Origin: DATARH01 sp035504075
GTDB taxonomy: Bacteria > Pseudomonadota > Alphaproteobacteria > ATCC43930 > CGMCC-115725
Reading direction: 5' to 3'
DNA: 33,039 nucleotides
NCBI GenBank assembly: GCA_035504075.1
Contig: DATJSO010000051.1
Span: forward strand, 1 to 33,039
In this document: piece by piece, positions 1 to 9,083 of the stretch
Numbering within the stretch: the stretch's first letter is position 1
Layout of the letters: every line of letters starts with the position of its first letter
Notes under the pieces: model-generated
Told to the model about the DNA's origin: nothing
The model's input: only the letters and a program-made list of their open reading frames with translations
Databases searched by the model: none
Position numbers and translations under genes: made by a program

Positions 1-2
1 AT

Positions 3-344
3 GGCGGCGGGCAATTGAAGGCGATGAAGCGTGAAGACCGCGCCAGTCTGTTGCGCCCGGAAATCGCAATGGGCAAGGCCTGGGGGACGCTCGGCATGGG
101 GTTCGGCGGCCGCGAGTTCGCCCGCCGCATGGCGTCGGGCGGCGCCGGCTTTATTCAGGCGCTGACGGTCGCGTCGGGCGGCCGCATCGTGCCGGTGCCG
201 GGCGGCGTGTTGATCCGTGACCCGGCAGGCGAGATCGTCGGCGCGGTCGGCATCAGCGGCGACACGTCCGACAAGGACGAGGCCTGCGCCGTCTTCGGCA
301 TCACGGCGGCCGGCCTCGTCGCCGATACGGGCGATCCCGGCTGA
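3..344 (+). CDS. GlcG/HbpS-like (DUF336) protein, 3' part only
   Basis: The reading frame is open to the left edge of the window, so the beginning of the gene lies outside. The visible 113 residues carry the family pattern: a KREDRASLLRPEIA segment, the GKAWG motif, a glycine-rich VPVPGGVLIRD segment and the near-terminal GAVGISGDTSDKDEACA. Members of this family are small (about 130-150 aa) cytoplasmic or exported proteins. Some bind haem (HbpS) and others sit in glycolate or diol utilisation operons (GlcG), but the biochemical role is generally unproven. The TTG at 15 is probably an internal Leu codon rather than the start, because the homologous region extends upstream of it. The gene is transcribed convergently with the secreted protein that follows, with 9 bases between their stop codons. 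No terminator is visible. Confidence 0.85.
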   Translation, partial: GGGQLKAMKREDRASLLRPEIAMGKAWGTLGMGFGGREFARRMASGGAGFIQALTVASGGRIVPVPGGVLIRDPAGEIVGAVGISGDTSDKDEACAVFGITAAGLVADTGDPG

Positions 345-353
345 TCGAAGCCG

Positions 354-848
354 TCAAGGGGTCGGCAGCGGGATCGGTACGCCGTTGGGCGGCGGCATCG
401 TGGCCTCCGCGGCGTCGGCTTGCGACAATTGCACGTATGCGCCGGCCATCCCGTCATATTGAAACACCGCGCAACACACGTCGTATTGGTAGGGCGCGCC
501 GGTCACGACGGGCGTTGTCGGAAAGCCGGGATCGTCGGTGTACATGCCGCTGACCGCCGGGCTTCGATAGAGCAGCACCATCGCCCTGTCATAACCGGGG
601 TTCAGCGTGTCCGGGATCTGCCAGCCGAAATAGATCGGGACGGGCGGCGCCAGCGCGATCGGCACCGGCCGGCGCCAGCGGCGGAGCCGGTAATGCACCC
701 AACGGCGCGTTTCCACGATGCGCCGATGCACGACGTGCCGGCCATGGCCGGCGAGTCTGGCCACCGGCGGCATGCCGTCGGCATGCGCCGACAGCGGTAT
801 CGTACAGGCCACCGACAACACGGCGGCGATTGCAGGGAACAGTCGCAT
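354..848 (-). CDS. Secreted protein of unknown function (164 aa)
   Basis: I do not recognise the family. The first 24 residues form a classic Sec signal peptide: MRLF, a hydrophobic stretch, then a likely cleavage site after SAHA. The mature part begins with a basic segment rich in His, Arg and Trp (about residues 30-60). A Pro/Tyr-rich region follows, with a YFGWQIPD stretch, a VCC cysteine pair near residue 125 and a proline-rich tail. A strong Shine-Dalgarno sequence (GGGAGG, about 8 nt upstream of the ATG at 848) supports the start. The gene is downstream of, and on the same strand as, the periplasmic metal-sensor-like gene, separated by about 145 nt. That makes a shared envelope-stress regulon possible but unproven. 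Location is probably periplasmic or outer surface. Confidence 0.7.
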   Translation of the reverse strand: MRLFPAIAAVLSVACTIPLSAHADGMPPVARLAGHGRHVVHRRIVETRRWVHYRLRRWRRPVPIALAPPVPIYFGWQIPDTLNPGYDRAMVLLYRSPAVSGMYTDDPGFPTTPVVTGAPYQYDVCCAVFQYDGMAGAYVQLSQADAAEATMPPPNGVPIPLPTP

Positions 849-945
849 CGCTTTGGCCTCCCGCGAAGTCCGCGTTTCGATCCGAAACAGCGAAATGCCC
901 CGGAAGATCCCCCGATCGGCGCGCGAAATCCAGAGAGGATTACTA

Positions 946-959
946 AAGCTGTTCAGCTT
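946..959. repeat. Short inverted repeat AAGCTG-TT-CAGCTT
   Basis: A perfect 6-bp dyad with a 2-bp centre lies in an AT-richer patch between the end of the metal-sensor-like gene and the start of the 164-aa secreted gene. A 2-nt loop is too small for a good RNA hairpin and no T-run follows, so a protein-binding site is more likely than a terminator. Its position about 100 bp upstream of the secreted gene fits an operator. This is weak evidence. Confidence 0.25.
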
Positions 960-992
960 AAATGTACAATTGCAAAGACACCCGGTGAGACC

Positions 993-1481
993 TCAGCGAT
1001 GCGGCTGCTGCCAGTGCTGGCGTTCGATCGCCAGAAACCTGCTGCGCTGGGCCGGTGACAGGGTCGCGACAAAGGCCAGCGTGTTGTTGATTGCCAGTTG
1101 TTGAAATGCATGGTGCTCCGCCGTCGTCCGGTCGAGCAGCTGCGCGATGCGAGCGGCATCGGGCTGCTGCTTCGCGATCTCCTGCCGCACCGCATCCATG
1201 AGCGGACGGATGTGGCGGCGCATCGCTTCGCGACCGGTTTGCATCGCCGCATCATAGCGCTGGAACGCGATCTGCTGCCGCGGACTGAGGTCCAGCTGGA
1301 CGGCCATCTGCCGCAGGCGCTGGTCGAAATCGACCGCGCCGGGCGGCCCGTTGAAGCGGGTCCAAACCGCACCGACGATGAAAAACACATTGAGCGCGAG
1401 CGATACCGCCAGCAATCCGGCTAACAGGCGCCGGCGCGGCCATGCTCGCTGAACGGTGCGGCCGGCGGTAGCGGTGCTCAC
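993..1481 (-). CDS. Membrane-anchored periplasmic heavy-metal-sensor-like protein
   Basis: This 162-aa protein has a basic N-terminus, one transmembrane segment (about residues 19-40) and a helical periplasmic domain. That domain follows the Spy/CpxP/CnrX-like metal-resist pattern: a first LDLSPRQQ element near residue 64, a long helix, and a second LSPAQR element near 141. Several His and Met residues (H90, M95, H123, H124, H156) could bind metal, but this cannot be decided by eye. The start chosen is GTG at 1481, which overlaps the TGA of the anti-sigma gene in GTGA. The longer reading upstream is the shadow of the anti-sigma gene. The sigma, anti-sigma, sensor order resembles the CnrH/Y/X arrangement of Cupriavidus, where a periplasmic sensor controls release of an ECF sigma factor. 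The signal sensed here is unknown. Confidence 0.75.
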   Translation of the reverse strand: MSTATAGRTVQRAWPRRRLLAGLLAVSLALNVFFIVGAVWTRFNGPPGAVDFDQRLRQMAVQLDLSPRQQIAFQRYDAAMQTGREAMRRHIRPLMDAVRQEIAKQQPDAARIAQLLDRTTAEHHAFQQLAINNTLAFVATLSPAQRSRFLAIERQHWQQPHR

Positions 1482-2029
1482 GTCTGCGAATCCTCGCCGA
1501 GCGGACCGAGTGCAGGCGGCTGTGCATCGAGCAGGTCGCCGAGCAGGCTCGCCTGCGCGGGCCGTGCGCCGGCGCCGACAAACGCCTGCGAAGTGTCGAT
1601 GCCGAGCGTCAGGCCAAGCCATGCCGCGACTGCGACGGCGGCGGCGAGGCTGCCCCACTGCGCCATGCCCAGCAGCCGCGGCCGGTCGCGGCGCCATGCC
1701 GGAAACGCGACGATATCGGCAGCCGCCGGACTCGGGCTGAGCAGCGCGCGGGCGCGGGCGACGATTGCCTCGGAGGCCGGTATAAACGCTTCAAGTGCGG
1801 CAGCGTTGCTGCGGGCCGCCGCGACGTCGGCGGCTGCCGCCGGATCGCGGGCCAGCCATTCGGCGACCCTCTCGCGGTCGTCGATGTCGAGCGAGCCGTC
1901 TGCGAAGCCGGCCAGGTCGAGGAAGCGCGCAGCCTCGTCGGCCGCTTCGGTGGCCATGCTCCGGCGCCACAGCTTCCGGTCCGCAGGCCCCGCCAAATCC
2001 TTGCCGCTTCCTCGCATCTCGCGCCGCAT
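1478..2029 (-). CDS. Putative anti-sigma factor, single-span membrane protein
   Basis: The protein has 183 aa from the ATG at 2029. The N-terminal half is cytoplasmic and resembles anti-sigma domains: a helix with FLDLAGFADGSLD near residue 36, then DDRERVAEWLARDP. One transmembrane segment lies at about residues 124-144, followed by a short periplasmic tail. It directly follows the ECF sigma gene (68 nt gap) and is translationally coupled to the metal-sensor-like gene (GTGA overlap), the expected place for the cognate anti-sigma factor. No HxxxCxxC zinc motif is present, so it is not of the ZAS type. The start is uncertain: the ATG at 1957 (MATEAADEAARF) is where the recognisable domain begins, and a TTG between them has an AGGAAG sequence upstream. 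Role is inferred mainly from context. Confidence 0.65.
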   Translation of the reverse strand: MRREMRGSGKDLAGPADRKLWRRSMATEAADEAARFLDLAGFADGSLDIDDRERVAEWLARDPAAAADVAAARSNAAALEAFIPASEAIVARARALLSPSPAAADIVAFPAWRRDRPRLLGMAQWGSLAAAVAVAAWLGLTLGIDTSQAFVGAGARPAQASLLGDLLDAQPPALGPLGEDSQT

Positions 2030-2097
2030 CCTGCTGCCGGCTAATTGTAGGTGGGTAGAGGCAAACCTATCCCCGCAACTTTAAGGCTAATTATCCG

Positions 2098-2653
2098 CTA
2101 AGCCAAATCGGCTTTGAAGTGCGCCCGCAACTTGACCATCGCCTTGTGATGCGCGCTGCGCACGGTTTGCGGGTCGATGCCGAGGGCGCGGGCGATCTCG
2201 GCGACATCCATTTCCTTGTCGTAGAGCATCGCCAGGATCTCGCGCTGGCGCGGCGACAGCAGTGCTTCGGGCAGTTTGAGCCGGCGCGTCGGCTCGATCG
2301 GTTCGACCGCCAGTTGCGCTTCGGGCACCGCATCAAGCGGCACCGCTTCGGCGCGCCGCCGCCGCAGCGCGTCCCGGGCGGTGCTGCGAGCGACAATCGT
2401 CAACCAGGTCGACATTCCGGCGCGCTGCGGATCGTAGCTGCGCAGCAGGCGAAAATCGTCCTTGCAGAGCCTCACGAACACTTCTTGCGTCAGGTCCTCG
2501 ATGTCGCCGCGGCTCGTCGCGATGCCGCGGACGGCGGCGACGATCAATCCGCCGTACTGGCGAATAAACGCCTCCCAGGCGGCGGCGTCGCCGTTCAGCA
2601 AGTCAGGGGAAACGACATCCCGCGGCAAACAGGCACCCGGTCGGATCAGAACA

Positions 2654-2679
<26 letters not shown>
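2098..2679 (-). CDS. ECF-type RNA polymerase sigma factor
   Basis: With an ATG start at 2679 the product is 193 aa, typical of group IV sigma factors. Region 2 spans about residues 34-110 and includes DIEDLTQEVFVRL and the GMSTWLTIVAR segment that binds the -10 element and core polymerase. Region 4 spans about 145-190 and contains LSPRQREILAMLY followed by a helix-turn-helix (VAEIARALGIDPQTVRS). No region 3 is seen between them. The start overlaps the last 26 nt of the fumarase gene. A TTG at 2628 would avoid the overlap and still keep both domains. Upstream extensions to 2769 only translate fumarase sequence in another frame. The two genes downstream look like its anti-sigma factor and sensor, so it probably responds to an envelope or metal signal. 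Confidence 0.88.
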
Positions 2680-4264
<1,585 letters not shown>

Positions 4265-4347
4265 GCCGGACTCCCCAACGGATCAGCGGCGCAGAATCTT
4301 CCTTTGCGCCGCCGGGTCAAGCGCCGGTGCGTCGGGCCCGGAAAGGG

Positions 4348-4749
4348 TTATGCGCCGAAAATGGCGCGGCGGACTTCGACGTGTTCGGTTTGCGGCGCGG
4401 CGGCCGGCGAGGTGCCGGAGGGCCCGGCCGCTTCGATCACCGTGAACGGATCGCTGCGGATCTCCCAGTAGCGGCCCTGGCCCCAAACCGCAACGCCGCC
4501 GCCGCTTGCGTCCTCGTAATAGCCGTCGCGCAATGCGACGACATCCCAGCCGGCACCGCGCAGCGCGGCGACAGCGGCTGCTTCGGCGACGCAGAAATGG
4601 TCGATCCCGCCGACAAGCCCCGGCACGCGGGCCGGCGTCGGACGGGCAAGTTTGACGGCGACCCCGGGCAGGTCCGGCGGCGCGTCACGGCCGCGTACGA
4701 TAAAGATCATGTCGTTGGCGAATCTGGGGTTGCGGGAAAACAGAAGCAA
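4348..4749 (-). CDS. Conserved-looking protein of unknown function (133 aa)
   Basis: I do not recognise the family. The gene lies between aspartate dehydrogenase (22 nt upstream) and fumarase (83 nt downstream) in the same direction, so co-transcription is likely. The sequence is that of a small soluble alpha/beta protein: MIFIVRGRD, a VGGIDHFCV segment, GWDVVALRDGYYED, then GQGRYWEIRSDPFTVIE near the end. There is no signal peptide or membrane segment. The start is unclear. The frame begins with TTG at 4749, while the ATG at 4710 would give 120 aa; neither has a good ribosome binding site. Context would suit a regulator or accessory factor of aspartate/fumarate metabolism, but that is guesswork. 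Confidence 0.55.
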   Translation of the reverse strand: MLLFSRNPRFANDMIFIVRGRDAPPDLPGVAVKLARPTPARVPGLVGGIDHFCVAEAAAVAALRGAGWDVVALRDGYYEDASGGGVAVWGQGRYWEIRSDPFTVIEAAGPSGTSPAAAPQTEHVEVRRAIFGA

Positions 4750-4771
4750 TGCCGGCCCGCGCCACCGCGGC

Positions 4772-5593
4772 CTACGTGCCGATTGCCAGCGGCGCGGCGA
4801 GCTTTTTCAACAGTGCGATAACCGAGAGCGGGGTCAGCCGCCCGGTTTTCGGGTTGTCGGCGCTCGGCACGTTCTCGATCTGCATCGCAAGACGCACCGA
4901 ATCGGCCTCGACTTCGATGCGGTGCGTGTTCCGCGTGACGGCCGGGTCGGCCCAGATCTCGACCGTCGTGCGGTCGGGTCCGAGGCCGGCCAGCGCCAGC
5001 GCCGCTGCGACGTTGACGTTGGCGGGAAAGCCACGTGCCGCCTCGCGCGCACTGCCGGTGAAGACGCACAGCGCCCGCGCGAGACCGGCAACGCTGATGC
5101 CGCGCTCGATCAGATAGGGTGCGCCGTCCAGCCCGTTCGGCGGCTTTCGCGTGATCATGTGGACGCGCGCGATTTCGCCCTGCGCGGCGGCTTGCACCGC
5201 GTCGAGTCCCAACAGCGCGCCGGTCGGCACGAGGATCCGACCGTTGTGGCGGCGGGCCAGATCGACGAGGTCGAAATTGTCGAGGAGCGCGCCGCACGAC
5301 AGCACGACAAGCGTGCGCCCGGCGGCCAGCGCCGGTTCCGCAATCTCGCGCAGCACCGCGGCCGGGGCGCATTCCACAATGATATCCGCTGCGTCCGCCA
5401 GCCGCGCCAGCGGCAACACCGGCGCGGCCTGCGCGAAAGCGGCCATCCCCCGTTCGGCGCGCATTCGGTTGCGGGCCGCAACGGCGGCGAGCGCCAGCCC
5501 GTCGATGTCGCCGCGGTCGAGCCGTGCCGCAACCACCTTGCCGATCGCGCCAAACCCGGCAATCGCGACGCGCAACGGGCGCTGCTCGGCCAT
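4772..5593 (-). CDS. L-aspartate dehydrogenase
   Basis: The enzyme oxidatively deaminates L-aspartate to iminoaspartate/oxaloacetate with NAD(P)+. In some organisms it feeds NAD synthesis by supplying iminoaspartate to quinolinate synthase. The 273-aa product starts at the ATG at 5593 (MAEQRPLRV); the 42 codons upstream of it lack family features. The Rossmann motif GFGAIG is at residues 13-18. The family stretch GFPANVNVAAALALAG is at about 188-203. VEIWADPAVTRNTHRIEVEA follows, with H224 the probable catalytic histidine. It is 43 nt downstream of the DivL-like gene and 22 nt upstream of the unknown 133-aa gene. Neither nadA nor nadC is in the window. Proximity to fumarase suggests a catabolic or anaplerotic role around oxaloacetate and fumarate rather than NAD synthesis; that is inference. 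Confidence 0.9.
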   Translation of the reverse strand: MAEQRPLRVAIAGFGAIGKVVAARLDRGDIDGLALAAVAARNRMRAERGMAAFAQAAPVLPLARLADAADIIVECAPAAVLREIAEPALAAGRTLVVLSCGALLDNFDLVDLARRHNGRILVPTGALLGLDAVQAAAQGEIARVHMITRKPPNGLDGAPYLIERGISVAGLARALCVFTGSAREAARGFPANVNVAAALALAGLGPDRTTVEIWADPAVTRNTHRIEVEADSVRLAMQIENVPSADNPKTGRLTPLSVIALLKKLAAPLAIGT

Positions 5594-5636
5594 CTCCCAC
5601 CTCCGCGCGGCGACAAGCCTACTCCGGCCGGTTACA

Positions 5637-7973
5637 TCACTTTGCCGCACCCGTCGCGGCCGCTTCGCGGTCCGCCACGCGCAGCGCCGCCGGCAACCGG
5701 CACAGGATGGTCGTGCCACGGCCCGGCGCCGATTCGATCCCGACGGTGCCGCCGTGCAGTTCGATCAGGCTCTTGACCAGCGACAATCCGAGGCCGGCGC
5801 CGGATTCGCGGGCATGCGGGTTGGCGCGCTCGAATTTTTCGAACACACGCTGCTGATCGGCCGTCGGGATGCCGACCCCGGTGTCGGCCACCTCCAGCAC
5901 GAGATCACCCCGCCGCGCATCGAGCCGCGCCGCGATCCGCACGGAGCCGCCGGACGGCGTGAACTTCATTGCGTTCGACACGAGGTTGAACAGCGCCTGC
6001 TTCAGGCGCCGCTCGTCCGCGGCGATGATGCCGATGCCTGCCGGACAGCAGACGGAGAGTGCGAGGTTCTGGGTGCGCGCCCGCTCTCGGGTCAATGTAG
6101 CGACGGCTTCGAGCAGTTCGCGGATGTCGACCGACGCCGTTTCCAGCGCCATGTAGCCTGCTTCGATCGTCGCCAGGTCGAGGATGTCGTTGATCAGCGT
6201 CATCAACCGGTGCGAGCTTTCGAGGATCCCGCGGCTGTAGTCTAGCTGCCGCGGCGTCAGCGGCCCGAAATACTGGTTCGTCAGGATTTCGGCAAAGCCG
6301 ATGATCGCGTTGAGCGGTGTGCGCAGTTCGTAGGAGACGTTGGCGATGAATTCGCTTTTGAGCCGGCCGGCGGTCTCCAACGCCTCGTTGCGCTCGCGCA
6401 AGGCGCGCTCGACGCGCGCGGTATCGGTCACATCGAGGCAGGTCTGCAGGAGGTTGCCGTCGGGCAGCGGCACGCTCGCCAGCTGCAGTACCGAGCCGTC
6501 CATCCGGTCCAGCGGACCGCTCCAATGCGTCTGCGCCGCGATGCCGGCAATGATCAGGTCGCGGGTCGCCGGCCAATCGCCGCCGTCATCGTAGAAGGCG
6601 CGGATCTTCTCGACGATTTCGCCGACATGCGGCTCGCCCGCCACATCGGTCTCCGACAACCCCCATATCTTGGCGTAGGCCGGATTGTGCAATTTCAGCC
6701 GGCCGTCGCTGCCGAATACGGCGATGCCCTCGAACAGGTTGTCGAGCGTCTCGCGCTGCACTTCGATCAACGTGTTGTAGGAGCGCTCCAACGCAAGGCG
6801 GTCGGTCACGTCCTCGTAGACAAAGATCAGGCCGCCCAGGGGGTGCGGCGAGACGGACAGGCTGAGCGTGCGGTCGTCCGGCAGGTGCATCAATTCGCTC
6901 TGCGGCTCGATCAGCGATGTGAACATTTCGAGCTGCTGCCGCTTGAATGCGCGGAAATCGGCGTATTCCGGCACGCGACGCAGTTCCCTCAGCCGCTCCA
7001 GCAGCTCGTCGAGCGACGGCTCGCCGGCCAGCCAGTCCTCCTCGATGCCCCACAACCGGGCGAACGCCGAGTTGAAGAAGCTCAATCGCTTGTCGGCGCC
7101 GTAGATCGCGACCGCGGCGTTGATGCTCTCGAGCACTTGGCCATGCGCATTGACGTGTCGCGCCAGCTCGCTCTCGGCGCTTTCGAGTTCGGTGCGGTCG
7201 AGCGCAAAGCCAATCGTGCCGCCGGCGCGGGCGGGGGCCTCAGTGAGTTCGAGCAGGCGCCGCGAGCCGCCGATGACGACGTGCCGCTCGTCGCGCTGCG
7301 CGGGGCCCGCGGCGGCGGCGCGGGCGATGGCCGGCGGTTCGGCGGCGCCGCCGTCGGGGGCGAGTTCGCAGGGTCTTGCCAGCGCCGCGTCGCGCGTCAG
7401 GTCGAGTGCGGCAGCGAAGGCGGCGTTGCAATCGACGACCCGCAGCGCCGGGTCGCGCCGCCATACCGGCAGCGGCAGCACTTCGATGACATCGCGCAGC
7501 GCGCCGGCTTCCGCCGCGGCAGCCGCCCGCGCCTGTTCGGTCTGCCGCAGCGCCGACACGTCGGCGACCCACAGCACGCGTTCCCCGCCGGGAATGCAGC
7601 AGCCTTCGACGTCATAGGCGGCGCCGTCGGGCGCTGAAAGCGTCGCGTTGAACGGCGTGCCGACCCGGCGCAATGCCTCGACGGCAGCGGCAAGGTGCGC
7701 CGCGTCGGCCCCGTCCAGCCCGGCGGTGAAGGCGTCGTACGACAATTCGGCACCGTGACCGGGGAGCCGGCCGTGCGCCGTCGGCTCGTCACGGTCGCGC
7801 CAGCAGAACGCGGCGGCCGGCGCCGCGGCGAGGATGGCCGCCAGACCGGCGTGACGGCGCGCGGTGATGCCGCCTGCCGCGATCGCCTGCCGCAACGCCT
7901 TTCGCAGGCGCCACGACAAGCCGCCAAACAGCGCCGCCGCAATCAGCAGAATTCCGCCTGCGAAAACGATCAC
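5637..7973 (-). CDS. divL: DivL-like PAS sensor kinase with Tyr at the H-box
   Basis: A 778-aa membrane-anchored kinase-like protein. One N-terminal transmembrane segment (about residues 2-20) is followed by several PAS-type regions (about 155-260, 275-390 and 400-515). The dimerisation domain is at about 538-605, with the H-box reading NVSYELRTPLN. The HATPase domain spans about 650-762, with N-box NLVSNAMK (N663, N667), G1 DTGVGIP (697-703) and G2 GAGLGL (725-730). The normally phosphorylated histidine is Tyr548 (codon TAC on the coding strand), while the ATP-binding boxes look intact. Caulobacter DivL (769 aa, Tyr550) has the same layout. DivL binds CckA and DivK and controls CtrA phosphorylation. 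The start is GTG at 7973, preceded by GGGGAA. Its partners cckA, divK and ctrA are not in the window. A paralogous tyrosine-H-box kinase with another role remains possible. Confidence 0.8.
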   Translation of the reverse strand: MIVFAGGILLIAAALFGGLSWRLRKALRQAIAAGGITARRHAGLAAILAAAPAAAFCWRDRDEPTAHGRLPGHGAELSYDAFTAGLDGADAAHLAAAVEALRRVGTPFNATLSAPDGAAYDVEGCCIPGGERVLWVADVSALRQTEQARAAAAAEAGALRDVIEVLPLPVWRRDPALRVVDCNAAFAAALDLTRDAALARPCELAPDGGAAEPPAIARAAAAGPAQRDERHVVIGGSRRLLELTEAPARAGGTIGFALDRTELESAESELARHVNAHGQVLESINAAVAIYGADKRLSFFNSAFARLWGIEEDWLAGEPSLDELLERLRELRRVPEYADFRAFKRQQLEMFTSLIEPQSELMHLPDDRTLSLSVSPHPLGGLIFVYEDVTDRLALERSYNTLIEVQRETLDNLFEGIAVFGSDGRLKLHNPAYAKIWGLSETDVAGEPHVGEIVEKIRAFYDDGGDWPATRDLIIAGIAAQTHWSGPLDRMDGSVLQLASVPLPDGNLLQTCLDVTDTARVERALRERNEALETAGRLKSEFIANVSYELRTPLNAIIGFAEILTNQYFGPLTPRQLDYSRGILESSHRLMTLINDILDLATIEAGYMALETASVDIRELLEAVATLTRERARTQNLALSVCCPAGIGIIAADERRLKQALFNLVSNAMKFTPSGGSVRIAARLDARRGDLVLEVADTGVGIPTADQQRVFEKFERANPHARESGAGLGLSLVKSLIELHGGTVGIESAPGRGTTILCRLPAALRVADREAAATGAAK

Positions 7974-8175
7974 ATTCCCCGCCCAGCAGCGCTTCCTGCA
8001 ATCCCCGATCGTGGCGCGCCGCTTCGTCCGATAATCGGGCGTTGCGGCGGAAAAGAAAAGTCGCGACTCCCGCAGGCAGCAGAGTAACGCACCGCGGCCT
8101 TGGGGCGCGGCGCATCGCCGCGCCGTGCGGAGAATCGCAACCGACCCTCCTTGCCGCCGTCGATTGCTCTGCGCG

Positions 8176-8955
8176 TCATCCGTGGATGGCGAAGAAAGGC
8201 TCTACAACATCGAAGAAAGATTGCGGCCGCTCGGCGTGCAGCCAATGGCCTGCATCGCCGATGCGCGCAATTTGCGCGCCCGGAAAACGCCGGGCGATCG
8301 TCGGTTCGTGCGCCGGCAGCAGATAATCGGATCGGCCGCCGGCGACAAACAACGCCGGGCCGCGGTAATCGATGCCCGCCGGCATCACGGGGAAATCGAC
8401 GAGATCCGGCATCGCGTACTCGATCGCGGCCAGATTGAGGCGCCAGCGCGCCCGCCCGTCATCCAGCACCAGGTTCTGCAGCAGAAAGCCCCTCTCGGCG
8501 GGATCGGGTACCGCCGCGGCCAGCGCGCCGTCGGCTTCGCTGCGGCGGCGGATCCGGGACAAGTCGAGAGCGCGCATCGCCCGCACGAGGCTCATATGGC
8601 GCGGCTCGTACCGCACCGGCGCGATGTCGACAATGACGAGACGCTCGATTTCGCCACCGTTCCAGAGGGCCGCGACCATCGCCGCCTTGCCGCCCATGCT
8701 GTGCCCGAGCAGCGCGCACCGGCCGATGCCGAGCGCGCGCAGCGTGAACAGGACATCCTCGGCCATCTCGCGATAGGTCATCGTGTCGGCCCACGGCGAA
8801 TTGCCGTGGTTGCGCAGATCCAGCGCGACGACGCGGTGTTTTGCGGCCAGACGCCGCGCGATCGTCGCCCAGTTGCGGCCCGAGCCGAACAGCCCATGCA
8901 GGACGGCGATGGGCGGGCCGGCGCCGTATTCGACCGCGGCCAAGCAAAGCGGCAT
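8176..8955 (-). CDS. Alpha/beta hydrolase (esterase-like)
   Basis: A 259-aa cytoplasmic protein of the alpha/beta hydrolase fold, similar to YbfF-type esterases. The oxyanion-loop motif LHGLFGSGRNW is at residues 19-29, and the DLRNHG segment at 46-51. The nucleophile elbow GHSMGG contains S86. A likely acid is D210 in GGRSDY, and the catalytic histidine is H237 in DAGHWLH, so the triad is complete. There is no signal peptide. It is read on the minus strand, about 200 nt upstream of the DivL-like gene. The ion transporter starts divergently 128 nt away. The substrate cannot be deduced from sequence; short-chain acyl esters or thioesters are usual for the family. Confidence 0.88.
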   Translation of the reverse strand: MPLCLAAVEYGAGPPIAVLHGLFGSGRNWATIARRLAAKHRVVALDLRNHGNSPWADTMTYREMAEDVLFTLRALGIGRCALLGHSMGGKAAMVAALWNGGEIERLVIVDIAPVRYEPRHMSLVRAMRALDLSRIRRRSEADGALAAAVPDPAERGFLLQNLVLDDGRARWRLNLAAIEYAMPDLVDFPVMPAGIDYRGPALFVAGGRSDYLLPAHEPTIARRFPGAQIARIGDAGHWLHAERPQSFFDVVEPFFAIHG

Positions 8956-9083
8956 CGGCGAGTCCTACGCGGGTGGTGGCGCGGCGGCAACACCGCGGTG
9001 CAAAACCGTTGCAAATACGGCGTGATCTGCCCTGCGGCATCGTCCCCGCCTTATCATCGCGCGACATCCGCCATGATCTGCGC

